Notes: generated by a model not told the origin, from the letters alone. Shown: positions 10,172-25,100, numbered from the stretch's first letter. The stretch: DNA of 64,000 nucleotides from Pectinophora gossypiella (GCF_024362695.1 NC_065406.1:13950001-14014000); one strand, 5' to 3'. A program made the numbers and translations.

Positions 10172-13100
10172 CTGCGGTAGACGAAAGGATGTTTGAGGAG
10201 TTGGTTTTGATTGCCAGGAAGTGTAAATACATTTTTTGAGTGTTTTTTTTTAAGTAGCCTGCAATCGGTTGTGGTTGTGGCGATAAGGTCAAACACCCTA
10301 CTAAAAATCTAAATACTAGTCTCCACCAAGGTTCGAACCCAGGACCCAAGGATCGTGAGCCCAAAGCTCAAACACTGGTGCACGGAAGCTATAAAAATAG
10401 AAATGTTTTATTGCGACCATGTGTTCGTACAAAAGGTGGTGTTATAAAAATACAGAAGTACTTAGTACTATAGTATCAACATGGATCTGGTAAGGGCACT
10501 GCAACTGGTAGAGAGGACAACATACTTAATTATTAGTCCGTGATAAAATTGATATTTATCATAATATATTTTAAGAATACTATTGCACCTATTTTTTAAG
10601 CATTGTTTTTATGTTTTTTATGAATTAATTTATAAATATGCTGACAGTATTATAAAGAAGCATCTCCTTAGTATTATCCCATTTTTCACAGGGTCCGCAT
10701 ATCTAACCTGAAGATTTGACAGGTCTGATTTTTAACAAGCGACTGCCTGTCTGACCTTCCAACCCGCGAAGGGAAAACTAGCCTAATACAGGCTAGGTCA
10801 CATACCTCCGACAATGCATTTCTCGTGAGTGTGGGTTTCCTCACGATGTTTTTCTTCACCGCTGAGCACGTGAAAATGATTCAAACATGAATTCGAAAAC
10901 AAATTCGACAATCATTGGAGGCAAGCGTTCTGCCAACTGGGCTTAAGGCTGCGTGTCCATTGACGCGGAGCTGTGTGGAGATATGCAGGAATCGACCAAT
11001 CACCGTAAGGGAGAGAGTGACAGAGCGTCTTCGTTTTTCGCTCTCTCGAACTCTGTAATTTGTCAAATCCGCACGTCTCCGCGTCAGTGGAAACCCTTAG
11101 TATTATAAAGAAGCGAAAGCCGAAGAGGTGAATCGTGGTACTCACCGAAGTATGTAGTAAATATAAGCAACGTGGCGGTGTACATGAGCAGGCTGACCAA
11201 CTCTGCGAGCACCATAAGGCGATGCCACGTGACCACGGTTAGAGCCACCATGATCAGTTCAGTTAGGATCAGCGCAGTATAGCTGATCTCTACTATGTGG
11301 ATCAGCTGATCTTCGAACAGGACTAGCGCGCCGTACATTATTACGCCACCTGAAGAAGTAAAGTCGGTGAGAAATTATTTTTAACACTTTAGAATAGAAT
11401 AGAATAGAATAACTTTATTCCCAAAACAGTGCAGTACAATAGTAGAGAAGATAAAGATAAGTATACAAATCAAAAATACACTGCCAGGGAAAAGGGACTG
11501 ACTCAGCATGTTGTTGCGAAGGATAGTAGAAATACCACTCTTAGCAACACTGATATTCTGCCAGTACCTAAGTTACGCTTATAAATACTTTGAACTATCG
11601 TGCCAACAAAAAGTGTCGGGATTTACTTACAATAAATAAGAAAATAAGCAAATGTAATTATGAAGAAAATATATGAATTAAGGGATTACGAAAAATATGA
11701 AAGTATTAGTCAAAGGTAGATAGTATGCCAAGGGGTTAAAGTATACATAATAGATACGACAAATAAACAGATGTGTAAAATAAAAGCCACAGATAAACAG
11801 ATAACGAGAGAGATTCATAAACAATATATGACAAGTAGATGTGTATAACATAATTATGAAATAAGTATCAAGTTCAGTTACCGACGTTTTTCTGAATATT
11901 AAGAAGATATTCCTTATATTTCACCTTAAAACTTTCAGGGATACAGACTACCAGTCATTGACAGTTCAATCATACATAACAATGGTGCTTCTTCCTATCG
12001 TGTGGATTGTGAGATGGAATACCAACCTCATCAACCCTGGTGTCAGGGTTACTATTGAGCCGCTAAAGGCCCCTGACATGACTCATGTAACTACTATACA
12101 CTTACATCAGTAAGTAGTGACCGGAACCAGCGGCTTAACGCGCCTTCCGAAGCACGTATCATCTTACTTTCGGACAATCAGGTGATCAGCCTGTAATGTC
12201 CTAGCCAAACTAGGGATCATAAAGTGATTTTTGTGATATATCCCCACTGGGCTTCGAACCCGGGGCCTCCGGCGGCTCAATAATAACCCTGACACGAGGG
12301 TTGATGAGGTTGGTGTTCCACCTCACAACACACGATAAGAAGAAGAATAGCAATACAAGTACCTTGGTATATAGAGATCCCGGTCCATATATAGAAGGTC
12401 TTGTATGAGAGTTGTCGTCCCTTCGTCAGCTGCTTATACAGCTGCGGATGCCGAAGCGCCGTTGAGCTGGGAATGTCTTTATCCAAAACCTTAAAGTGAA
12501 AGAAATAAAAGCTGTTCTAAGTTTCTGAAAATGATCTGAGCCACAAGTAATCAAAGACAACTTGCAGCCATTTTTGATAAGGAGACTATGTTTATGTTTA
12601 TTATGCGCGATGGATGATGAGGAGCTCGGTGGCGCAGCGGTTTACGCGCTCGGTCTGCGAATGTTGAAGTAAAGCAACTTTCGCAAAGGCCGGTCATAGG
12701 ATGGGTGACCACAAAAAAAAGTTTTCATCTCGAGCTCCTCCGTGCTTCGGAAGGCACGTTAAGCCGTTGGTCCCGGCTGCATTAGCAGTCGTTAACAACC
12801 ATCAATCCGCACTGGGCCCGCGTGATGGTTTAAGGCCCGATCTCCCTATCCATCCATAGGGAAGGCCCGTGCCCCAGCAGTGGGGACGTTAATGGGCTGA
12901 TGATGATGATGCGCGATGGATGTTATGTATGTATTATTGTGTATGCTTGTACACGCTATCTGCCCTCTCCTCGTTAATCTTTCACTCCCACAGGCCTACT
13001 GGAAGAAATTTCTGTTAGAAATAAGTTGTGCCTTTTGTCTCTCCTCATGTTGTCATATTTATTTTGTTTCTGTGTTATCCTGTGTACAATAAATTATTAA

Positions 13101-16100
13101 ATATATAAATATGTTTTAGTGAAAAGGGATCAGCCTATCGCCCATAACATTAGCCCATGTTAGAAATGAGATAATCCTGTAGTAAAATTATCTAAACACT
13201 TAGCTGTATTAAAATACTCACCAATGAGAATACTGGCAGCATAGTGAACACGGTTCCGTAGCCAACCATCAAGAAGCCGGGATACAGTGAGACTGATGAG
13301 AAGTAGAATACCACTGAGAAGACCGCCTGTAAACAAATCGACATTTCGACATGTGGCTGAAAGACGTTGGTTGAAACGGTGTCGGGTCAGGGTATACTGA
13401 GACAGTATCAAGAAGAGTTGTTAGGGAAAGTGACGGAGAACTCAAAATTTGAAAGGGAATTTTGAACGTATGTTCTGGGTTGAATGTGTTCCTCTAGTTA
13501 TTAAATAGCTTGTAATGTATACCCACATTGATATTGAAAAGATGTGTTGCTGTTGCAGTTTCTTGTCATTTCTTCTCCTCAGCCATAACACCTTGCGAAA
13601 TGACGTAAATTCAAATATGTTACATTGACCTTCGACAAGTATATCCATGATAATTACGTTTAATAAATGAGTCTGATTCTGGGGATGTTGCCAGCAAGGC
13701 AATCAGGCAGGAAGTGACCTAGTGGCCAGGAGCGATGCCAACGAGAGGTCGACATGTCGTAAAATGATGAATGATGATGATGATGATTTGAATTTTGAAT
13801 TTTTGATCTGGGTACAGACCTGCATGGTGGACACGATGAGCCCCCGGTGCACGATGAACAGGCAGAGCGCGGCGGAGCGCATGGCGGCGCGGCGGCCGTG
13901 CACCAGCAGCAGGCGCGCCAGGCTGCGGAACTGGCGCACGCTCACGTCGCCCGCCAGCGACGCCGCACGGCCCTCCGCGCCCTCGATGCCCACGCCTGCG
14001 GCATACGACAACGGATGATACTACGTATACATCGGCAACTCTTCGCTCCCCACCCGCGGCTGAGTTAGCTTCCCCCCCCCCACCCTCGGTCTTAGGGTGG
14101 TATTAATAAACTAATCCCAGCTTTGAGACTGCCCTCAAGATCATGTCAATGTGACAGTTCTTATATAAAAACAGATACTTGAGCATGGTCTGGAGGGCAA
14201 TCTCAGCTGAGATTAGTTTATTAATACCACCCTTAATCTTCAATCGTGTGGACGTCAGACATCACGCACAGCTTATGTTATAATCGACCAACTCACCCAC
14301 CCACATCACCCACTCACCCATATCGGCCTCCTGTATCATAGCGACGTCGTTGCCCCCATCTCCGACCGCGGCCACTACATGCTTCCTAGCGCGCAGGAGT
14401 CGCGCCACACGCGCCTTCTGGGTCGGAGAGCACCTGGCCACGACTACACCGGAACATCGACGGAGAATGTCGACGAACTCTTCCTCGTAGAAGTGAAGGC
14501 ATACCTGGCGAAATAAGAGCGTCTGATAAGACTGTTTTTTGTTACGTCGGTTGATCTTCATAAACTCATGTAGTTTATAAGGTTAATGGCTGACCTCCCC
14601 AACCATGGTATCAGTTTATTATTGAGTCCAATAATGACTATGTATATATACTTAAGTCACACTTCGGACACTTCATACAAAAATCTCATTCTTACCTAAC
14701 GCATAATCGCATAACGCGTATTTTCCGGAGAGGAAATATGATTGGCCACCTGATACGACCCGATTCATTTATAACAAACATTATAGAAGGAAAAATTGAA
14801 GGGAAGAGAGGAAGGGGTAGACCTAGGATAACATTTATGAAACAAATAAAAGAGAAGGTGCAGGTCGTGTCGTATCGGGAGGTGAAGGTTTTGGCGGGAA
14901 GAAGAGAGGAATGGCGGTTACTCCACCGACAAGAGCGCAGCTCTTAAATAGAGAGAGAGACCTAACGCATAAGTGCAAGCGAGACAGACTGCGCGCTCTC
15001 CCTTACTCCTCCAGCTTACAGCCGTTTAAGACTGAAGTAAAACTCAAAGGGGGTGAGGTCGGCGCCCGATACGAATTGGTGCGGGGCAGAGAGTTCTATA
15101 TGTAGAATTATTATTCGTTATAGACGTTGCTCTAACAGAAAGCTCAGTGAGGTGTGGGTACTTAGTTTATCTTATGATGGATGTACCTCTGCCCCAATTG
15201 GATTATAGTTGTGTGCTTATGTATGCTTAAGTAGCAGCCAGCGCCAACGACTTAACATGCCAAATCAAACCCTAAGAAGTGTATTCGACATGTAGTCGTA
15301 TTTCGTGGATGTATGTGGTCACCTGTAGCGTCTCCCCCTCCACGATGAGGTCCATGGCGTCGTCTCCGGCCTGCAGCGCCTGCAGCAGCGCGTGCGCATC
15401 CCGGCGGCTGGTGCACTCCTGCGCCACATGCCAGCTCGTGCCGCCGCCCAGCTGCAGTGACCGCGCGATACACAGAGCCGTCTCTAGTTTATCACCGGTT
15501 AGCATCCAGATCTGAAAGAAAACGAAAATGTTATCTGGAGGTCGTTAGCGAATCTGGGCCGCAGGAGGTTAAAATAATCCTCGTGTACAACAGTGACTTT
15601 GATTCCTGCAACTACCCCCAGCAACTTTAGCCCGCGGTACAACTTGTCATCTATACAGGGTGTTAGTGACATCGTAACAAATACTGAGAGGGGTGATTCA
15701 GCTGATTATTCTGAGCTAATATCAAGTGAAATTTTCTATTGCAAAAGTATTGCAATAGAAAATTTTGAATTTAGAATTGAACATAATTTATAAATCGTAA
15801 ATTTTGCGACGGAAAATTCCACTTGATATTAACTCAGAATCATAGTCTGAATCATCCCCCTTAGTATTCGATACTGTGTCACTAAATCCCTGTATAGCTA
15901 TTTTACACAACAGTGGTATATACCTTGATCCCAGCAGTACGCAACATAGACAGCGTCCTCGGCACATCGTCAGCTAGTCGGTCCTCCACGCCCGTCACTC
16001 CGAGCAACTCTAGCCCGGAGTATAACTTTGACATCGCTGAGGCAGTCTTCTCGTTGCGGTTCGTGACGCTTAGACGAGCTTCTTTATAGTCAGCCTGGAA

Positions 16101-19100
16101 ATAATACGAAGTGAACTTGAAACTGGACATTTCATTGGTTTCATTTGTCTCTAAATCTGGATCGTGAGGCGAGCCGAATGCTCTGACTTGATTAAGAAAT
16201 CATACATTTGGCAAATGGCTATGATCTCTCGTGTGGATTCTGAGATCAGTGCCGACCTGAATAACCTTGGTGTCAGGGTTGCCGCCAAAGGCCCTTGACA
16301 TGGCACTGAAGCAAGGTTCTTCGGTATCGATTTTGTCTTCTGAAGTTTTAGCCACCTGTTGCGATTCTCCTTGTAAATACTGACCTCAAACGCGACATAT
16401 TCCTGCTTGCTGAGCGTCCGTCGTGCGACCACCATGGTGCGCAGGCCGTCGGCCGCGAGGCGCCGGCACTCACTGGCCAGCCACTCAGATTGCAATAACT
16501 TAGCTAGCGCCACGTCCGCGCCTTTCACGAAGTATGTGATCTTTCCTGTATTATCGTCCTGGAATAATAGTTGATCATCATCATCATCAGCCCATTAACG
16601 TCCCCACTGCTGGGGCACGGGCCTTCCCTATGGATGGATAGGGAGATAGGGAGAAATTAAAACAGTGTGTGTAGCAGGCCCGTGCGCGCGAACTTCAGTC
16701 ACGTTCGATTTAGTAACAACATACCTGTACAATAATGCCCATCATTTTGCTCTCGCTGGTAAAGGGGAAGATCTGTAGGATGGTAAACTGCATAATCTCA
16801 TTTGCGGCGCGCAATTTCAGCGATATGTTGTGTAGGTCGCGCTTGTATAGCGATATGCCCATCTGGAAACGAATTGTTAGAATTAGAATCTTTCCGCCAC
16901 TGAAATCTCACCGTGTACCGCCCATTTGGCGTGAGATTGGCAGTAATAGGGACTTAGATCATAGTCATACGCGGTGTGTATACACAAACGCCTTGATATT
17001 TTATGGGAGTGCTGTCTAATATGCCCCAAAATGTGCCACTGCTTGGCTGTCGCTCACATCATCTCCCTAGCGTTATCCCATTTTTAACGGGGTCCGTAAC
17101 CTGAAGATTTGACAGGTCTATGATTTGGCAGTCACTAAGTTCCTAAGAAGAATATGAACCTCACCATATCGGTCCACTTGACAAGCGCGACCTCGTCGGG
17201 GCTGGATGCCTGGTAGTCACACAGTTGCTGTTGAGGCACCGTGCCGCCGCACGACTCCGACATTACTGAGCTGCCCATGTCTGTCGGGGAAGACATTTTA
17301 TATTATGACATAATGAGGCGCAAGGAAGTAGAATCTCCAAGTGAAAATCTACTAAAATAAAAAGCATTCATCCGCATCACTTAATAAAACGGTCTCATAC
17401 CGTTTACCATCGAACATTGACGGATCATTTCACCACAATTTCCACGATATGGTATATTCCAAAGGACACGATAAACGAAGGGCACCCCAAGTGGGAGTAT
17501 AAAACAAATCCTCAGAGAAGTCTGTGTCTGCGAAGATTCGCTAAAGCTCTGGCCACGACGATGGCAAATCACATTTCAAAAGATATGACACGCCACGTAT
17601 TCCACAGAAAAGAAATATACAAATAAATGACGTGACAATCACCTACCAAAATGCTTATGAGCTCGAAATAATAATTGCCAAAGAAATAATAAATAGAAAA
17701 CGAGAAATGTCTTTTTTCTAGCACTCGGTGCTTAGGGAAACTACATTATCCGGCTCAGAAATATTAGTACTCAATATTTTAGATAGATGGCGCCGGTATC
17801 GGTCGATACATAGATCGAAGAATTTCACATGGACAGGAGGAGGACCCGGTGGTGTAATGGTTAACACGTTCGTCCCGGCTTGACAAGAGCTGCGGGTTCA
17901 AGTCCCGTCCGAGTCAGATTTTTTTTTATTAAATTTTCTCTTTATGAGAGAGATGACGTTACAAGTCTTACCAGACTGCGTATCATCCACCTCGTCCCGT
18001 CGCTGGTCGACTTCATACACGGGGGTGACATTGTGGCACAATGCGAGAGCCAGCACCGCGTGCCATACTTGTCGCGGCGTCGGCGCCATCGGTCCTTCAC
18101 TGCCTACTGGCGACGTGGGTAGTGATGCTGCGTCGTTGGTTACGTATTGAGTGAGGAGGGCTTCCACCTATAGGCAAACATTTTTGTTGAAGATTTGTTT
18201 AGAAAATTCGTTGGCTAGATAATAGAGACTGCAGGCTTTGTGATGTAGTAAGGGTTGCATTGTGGCCTTAAAAAGACGGAATTATGTCTTCCAATATACA
18301 ATACATGTCCAGATGTTTCAATTTTAACAAAAATCTCTGTTATCTTATCAAGATCAATCGTGATCTCTATTGGCTATTGTAATCATTAGGTGATTATTCT
18401 GTTAGATAGAGTTAAAACAGTACCGAATTTTAGAAGAAAACCCTTAAACAAGACATTCATCTATCTTCTATCAACGAGGAACGAGTAAATTCAGGATTAA
18501 CATTGTGGATATTGGATATAGTGGATATTTTAACAAAAGATATACTAAAGTACTGACCTCATGAAAGTTATTCCTGTGAAACAATGCATTTCCCAGGTGC
18601 AGCTTTTGGAAGACCATTTCGTTCTTGGTAAGAGTTCCTGTCTTGTCGGCTAACAGGTACTGGATACGTCCGAGCTCCTCAGGGATCGTTGTGGATCGCA
18701 TCACTGTGCCTTCTATCTGCTTGTCTCGTTGGATTGTCCATGAGTAGAACGCTTTGCCCATATCCAGGTTTACTCTTAGACTGGAAGAGATAAGTTAGTA
18801 TTATTTACGAATGTTCCGGTTCATTGATATTATTCCTTGATTTTAGGAAGTTCAAATTAAACAATGGTGGTATTCGGGAAGACACAAACCTAATTTTAGT
18901 TTCACAGCTCTTAAACTAGTGCCGTCCTTCACTTCCAATACGTGCATGAAAGAAATGCAGATAGTTTTAGCCCTGTATTCAGTTTCAATTAAGTTGGTGG
19001 TTGTCAGAATCGACACCATTATTCTGTCAGTACAAATTTTAGTTTTTTTTTTCACTTCAGCTTCGGAATTTTCAACCAACAACTAATCGTTGGACCAATG

Positions 19101-22100
19101 GTGCATTCCATAGCACAGATACCAAATCAGGGCCCGCGTTATTGTATCTTCCAGACCTCAAATCAGACAGGATCTTTAGACCAAGAGTTCTGATTATAAA
19201 ACCACAGAGGCACAGTAATATAGAAGAACAGTAATATTATGATTGAAGACTCACCTGATAGGAATAATATAAGAGAAGAGCAGCACAAATCGGAAGAGGA
19301 ACCCGTACCAGGGTCCGTTGAATCCTTTGAGCACGATCATGAGGAATGATACGAAGAGTGTGGCCGCAAACAGCACCTTGGTGAGGTCGTTGATCTGCAG
19401 GTCCAGACGACCCACCTTGGAGCGCGGGGCGGCGTTATTCATTACGCTACGGGTTTCACTGCCTAGTGGGATAAGTGTAGGGCTTATTAGGGTTAAACCA
19501 CATCTGGCAGAACCGCAGCACTTTCCTATGTTTCTACCCTTTTCTGTTACGCAGAACCGTCATTTGCTAGAGCGAGATAAGCGAGAAAGCGCTTCATCGA
19601 TTCTGCGTGCAATCGCACTAGCAAATGACGGTTCAGAAAAGGATAGAAGCATAGGAAAGTGTGATGAGATAACAGATATGGTTCAACGGTTTCAACCCAT
19701 ACACTGCCCTGTTCATTGGGCTTGATGCGAAAAGGTCGCGGGATCGGGCATCGGGATCGTACAGTTTAATTAGGTCTTCATTGGGCGGGATCAGGATTCC
19801 GTACATTTTTATACCTACACCAGATGACCGACCCCGCATCCTTGACGAATCGGACCAAAGGATTAGATAGTGATATAAACCATTAAATCAAGAGTTCGTT
19901 TAAATATAATCAATTGTGCCTCGCGTCAAGAAAAAAATATTCTTCTTTGTAATTCAACGTTAATTGTACAATATGGCTAATAACTTATAGGTGCATGTTT
20001 TTCCATTTATCAAGGAAGAAATGCTGTGGCAAAATTTGATACCCATCATTATTCATGGATCTTGTCTTTTTTGTTATCATAACAATGGTGCCAGAGTTAT
20101 TATAGAATAAAAGAAGATTGTCGTAAATGCGTAATCCTTACCAGTATATATAACCAGTCCGGTAGCCTGTCCCGAAGCAACGACGCATCCGCTCCACAGC
20201 GTGTTTTCAATGTCTAGAGAGTCGCTCTCCTCTTCATCTAGTCGTGTACAAGTGCCTATGAACGAGTGTATGTCCTTCTCTGGCTTCTCCACGAAGATTT
20301 GAGCGTTGATGTCCAGGAGATGGGCGTCTGTTGGCAGCTTTTGTGTTGATGGAAGAGGTATCCTGTTAGGAAAATGGTTCAAGTTGTAATATTATTTTGA
20401 GTAGTATTGTAAATTGTGATCGGTTTTAACCTTGTATATATGTAATAGTTAGATAAAAAGTAAACTATCGAGGCGTCTCTCCGACTCGCACCAATAAATA
20501 AGTTAAAAAGACCTAGCCTATATTGGGCTGGTTTTCCTTTCGCGGGTTGAAAGGTCAGACAGGCAGTCGCTTCTGTAAAAACCGTTAGGTAAGCGGACCC
20601 TGAGAATAACGGGATAATGCTAGGATTATGATGATGATCCATGTCGTTATATCGTACAATACTTCATATTTTCGGCATACATTTCTTATCATCAGTTTAT
20701 ACACAAGTTGAACCTATACAGTACAAATATAGTATTGTTTTGTGCTAACTATGTTCAAGGCAAAATTACTCAGTCCATAGCAACAGCTATTATGCTCCAT
20801 AGTTACGATTGTGTGATTCATCTCTTACAACGGAACATTAGTTTGATAAACAATAATAGTTTACTTTGTTTTATTGGTATCATAAAACCGTCATTTTGTA
20901 TCACTATACATGTATAACAATCTTTAGTAACTTGGCATAAGAAAAACTCAATATAATAGATTCGCGAGCTCCTGATGCGATAGCGGGCGATCTGCGGGCG
21001 GGTTGCGATCGGGCTGCGGGCTGCCAGCGCCAGTGGCCGCGTTTCATTAATACCGACGACCGCGAATCAAAACTCGGTGACTACAATTTGTATTTCTTTT
21101 TCTTGGACAAAATACGTGAACTCGAAAATTTACTTTGTTATTTTTTACAGAAATTGAATCAGTAAATGATACTCGTTGTCTATACGTATAGATTGTTTTA
21201 AGTTTACGCGGTTATTATCATAATCAAAACACATAATAACGGGTTCTTACCGCGATATCGGGGGTTTCATATCCCCGATTTAAACGCGGTAAGAACCCGT
21301 TATTATGTGTTTTGATTCGTTGTCTAGTTTTTTTTTTGTAATATTGATAAAAAAAAACACTCTGTATACACATGCAGACGGATTTTAATCTGAGATCTTT
21401 TTTTGTATATTTATGTACTACTTAAAGTTTCGGCTTAACATAATGATAAATTATGATTGTTTTTAGATGTCTACGGTAAAACCACAGTGGTTTTGACTTT
21501 GGTAGAGAAATAAATAAAACAATGTTGTTGAGGAATTTGATCCGCCACTTCTCCTCATCCATAGCTCGTTCGAAGGCATTGTAGAATAAAATTAAAATAA
21601 GACTTCCAATACGTGTGTTTAGATGATTCTACATTAAAAATAAGCGGATTTTGATACGAACATAAATGCGTGCATGGATACGAATATGAATGGCAATAGG
21701 CTCGCTCCCTATTACATCATCCATCAGCCACCAGCCCTTATCCCACTCTAGGTGGGGTCGGCACAACATGTCGTCGTTGCCAATTTAAAAACCCTGATGT
21801 GTCGCCCTCACTAAATTTCTTTTTTGTCTGGATCGAAAAGTATTTCCTAAAACATTCAGTACAAACTCTTACGTACGTAAATATCAATTATCTTTTAATA
21901 TTTTTAACACACAGTCATACAAAAAATTTTCAGGCGGAAGTTATTTTTAATTACTATAAAATTTACCCGATTGCACATAATACACTTTAAATTGGCAACT
22001 ATTCCTCTTGCATTAATGTCTGTCAGTCGTCATCGGAACTCACACCTTTCACACGCATATTCTTCCATTCATCAATTCATCCACACTTTCTTGGGTCATC

Positions 22101-25100
22101 CTTACCCCTATATCCATCCACATTCATACTCATAACTTTCCTTGTCCCCTATTATATGGGACTTGAACATAGCTGGCGAGGAGTAGGTATATGTAATATA
22201 CACCGCCTACCCCTTTAGAGATACACATCTGACGTTATGTTTGGATTTTTATACGAAAATGCGTGGAAAGTGCAGCCAGAACTATACAATTAGGTACCTC
22301 AATTTCCAATCAATCTCTCCATCCAGCTGATCCGTCCTGATGAACACGGTCCCCATGGTCTCGTTGGTCCTCAACAGGATCATGTCAGCCGGCACTCTCT
22401 GTCCTTTATGCAGCATTACAATATCCCCCACTCTGAGCTTCGATGCTGACACATGCTCTGTTTGAAAAGGTCTGTATCCATTCTCTGTGTGGTTGAGGAC
22501 TATGCGTTCGTAACGTTGGCGGTTAACTTCTTTGTCTCGCCTGTGAATTTTGTAACGTAATTTTGTAAATCTGTTTTTCGAGCCCTACGTCCCAACAGGG
22601 GATAAAATGATTAGAAGAAGAAGAAACTGTAAGCCAGCCTTTACTTTTATTTTCAAAAAAGGAAAAATTCTTTTAGTGTTGCCACACTTAAATTCTAAAA
22701 TATACGATAATTGCAAATGCACAGTTGTATGACGCAATGTATAACGCGGTATAATTAATTACCAATATGCCAAACTAATTTTCAATTTTAAGTACTTAGG
22801 TACTTACTAATTCTAAGTAAGTTTAGGAAACTGCGTTTTGGGAGTCGAATCCGTGAGGTATGTTTTGGTTGGAGGTCAACCTCAGGCGCAAAAAAAAATA
22901 GGGTGCGATTAGTCTTTTCTTTGATGTATTTTTTGTTTCTGTGAAGGATTTGTGGAACTCAAATAGTGAAGAGGTTGAAAGAGGCCCAAAGTCCTCTAAC
23001 ATTCGATTTATTCGATCTTTGTTTAATATGCGTTTATATTCTTACCTAACAGTTTACATGTCATATATATCACGAAAGGACCTCCCCATTTAATGACTGG
23101 TAACACACAGAGTCATAACAGACATAACAGTCACAATTAGAAAACTTAAATGGAAGTGGGCAGGTCATACAGTTAGAGGAAGAGATAAATGGTCCAAAAC
23201 AATGCTATTTTGATTCACCAGTAATACGAAATTTACACAAAGTAGAGCAGATTGGCGCATGACGGAGGAGGCCTATGTCTCAGGACAGCCCGATTAGAAT
23301 AAGTACTACATATAATAAACCGTTGTAAAATAGAACAGTATATCGGTGAATAAAGGCTATATTTATTTATTTATTTTATTAGTAATAGGAAAAGAAAAAG
23401 AGGTAGACCACTCAGAAGGTGGGTAGACGAAATAAAGAACACAGCAGGGGGAAGATGGACAACAATAGCGAAGGATGGAGAAAAATAGAAAGAGCTGGGG
23501 GAGGCCTTTGCCTGTAGAAGGCACACAGGCGAAAATAAAACATTAAAAGAAATAAATAAATAATTATAATAATAAAAAGTCTGAAATAAAGGGTTATAAT
23601 AATAATAATAACACACAGAGTCTATCAAAGACCAATTCATTCGCCTCCTTATAAGACACGACATTCGCCTTCTCTTTAACCTGTTCCATGTAAGCTCTAC
23701 ACCAACAAGAGCGTGGCTCTTAAAAATGTGATATGATGAACACACAGAGTAGGTATCTAATATAAATGGATTGTGCTGTCTAAAGGTATCTTTGTAAGGT
23801 ATTTGAAGGTACAATGCATCAGGGACAGGCAATGCCACAGTTTCACCATACATTTTACATATACATATACCTATGCAACACGTCATGTCATGTAGAATTT
23901 GAAGTAAGTTCTGATAGTCTTCACATAAGATAAATATTATTATTAGAGAATAGTATTGGTAAATGGTAAACACAATAAACAATTTATCTTAATGACAAAA
24001 GAGCATTAGTATAATAGCTACTGTTTGTCTACTAATATTATACATAAGTAGATTAAGGTAAACCTGAGTGCAAAATAATTTGAACAGTCTACTGTTTACT
24101 TTATTTATAAACAATTGGATTCAATCTTTTGAGCTGAAGAGAAAGAGTTTTTAGCCTAGAAATGGGTAATATAATAATTTAAATTTAACATTACTTTTAT
24201 TTTTTTTATTTTTAGATGATTCGTTGATTCAGAGGGCATGTTAAACCATTGGTCCCGGCTATTAGCTGTAAAAGCACCTCTACCAACCTACAGTAGAGCA
24301 GCGTGGTGGAGTATGCTTCATACCCGAGGGGGTACTGGAGGCAGTTGATTGATACGCTGTTTATGTATAATATAAATATATACTTTTATATAAAAACAAA
24401 AACATGTTAAAAACCATTTTATATCAATTTATATTCTTTCCCTACCTGTATCTTCTGAAATCATCAACGGCCTCTCTGAATAATGTGACGGAGAGTACAA
24501 AGCACAGTGGTCCCCAGTATGTGTAGAGGTACCCGATGCGGATGCTCGGTATAAACTGACTCACAGCCATTACGAGGAAATACATGTTGAGGAAGAAGCG
24601 GAACTGCTCAAACAGCACCAATGGGAGGAATGTAATGATGTTGTACTTCTGCAAATGATAAGAACAAGGTACCTATGTCAAATATAAATTCTGTGTATGT
24701 TTATTTAACATATATATTTTTTATTAAGTAATATATTTTTTTTAATGAAGATAATTCTTTCACTTGATATAGTTATCTATCAGCTATTAATATGTCAAAG
24801 GTCATGATTGACCTGAATTCTTTAAGAGGACTCTGAAAAAATATCTTATTTATTTAGTTAGTTTTTTAATAAAATATTAATAATTGTTATATGTGATAAC
24901 AAAGTAATTAATACTTGAATGGTGAATCTAACTAAAATTAATTATTGTAAGCCAATGAATTCACAGATTTGTGCTCTGATTGGCGAATATTGGAAACACC
25001 TCCTTAATATATAATTTATATCTCATAATGGATCATTACTTTATTAACTAATTTGCATTTTAATAAGATTAATATTGAGGTCAGAGAGGGCAATCATACT

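Noticed and set aside
13703..14068. Several overlapping open frames of 73-102 codons on both strands
   Set aside because: They are GC-rich shadows of ATP9 exon 15; only the minus-strand frame within 13820-13995 matches the family.
17844..17925. Possible tRNA gene
   Set aside because: Acceptor and anticodon stems have mismatches, base 33 is not T, and a degenerate relative occurs at 54608; SINE head fits better.
19318..19725. 135-codon open frame on the plus strand
   Set aside because: It lies over ATP9 exon 6 on the opposite strand and an inverted repeat; no domain.
23371..23982. 203-codon open frame on the minus strand
   Set aside because: Opposite strand to a LINE tail; composition is low-complexity Y/I/F/S.
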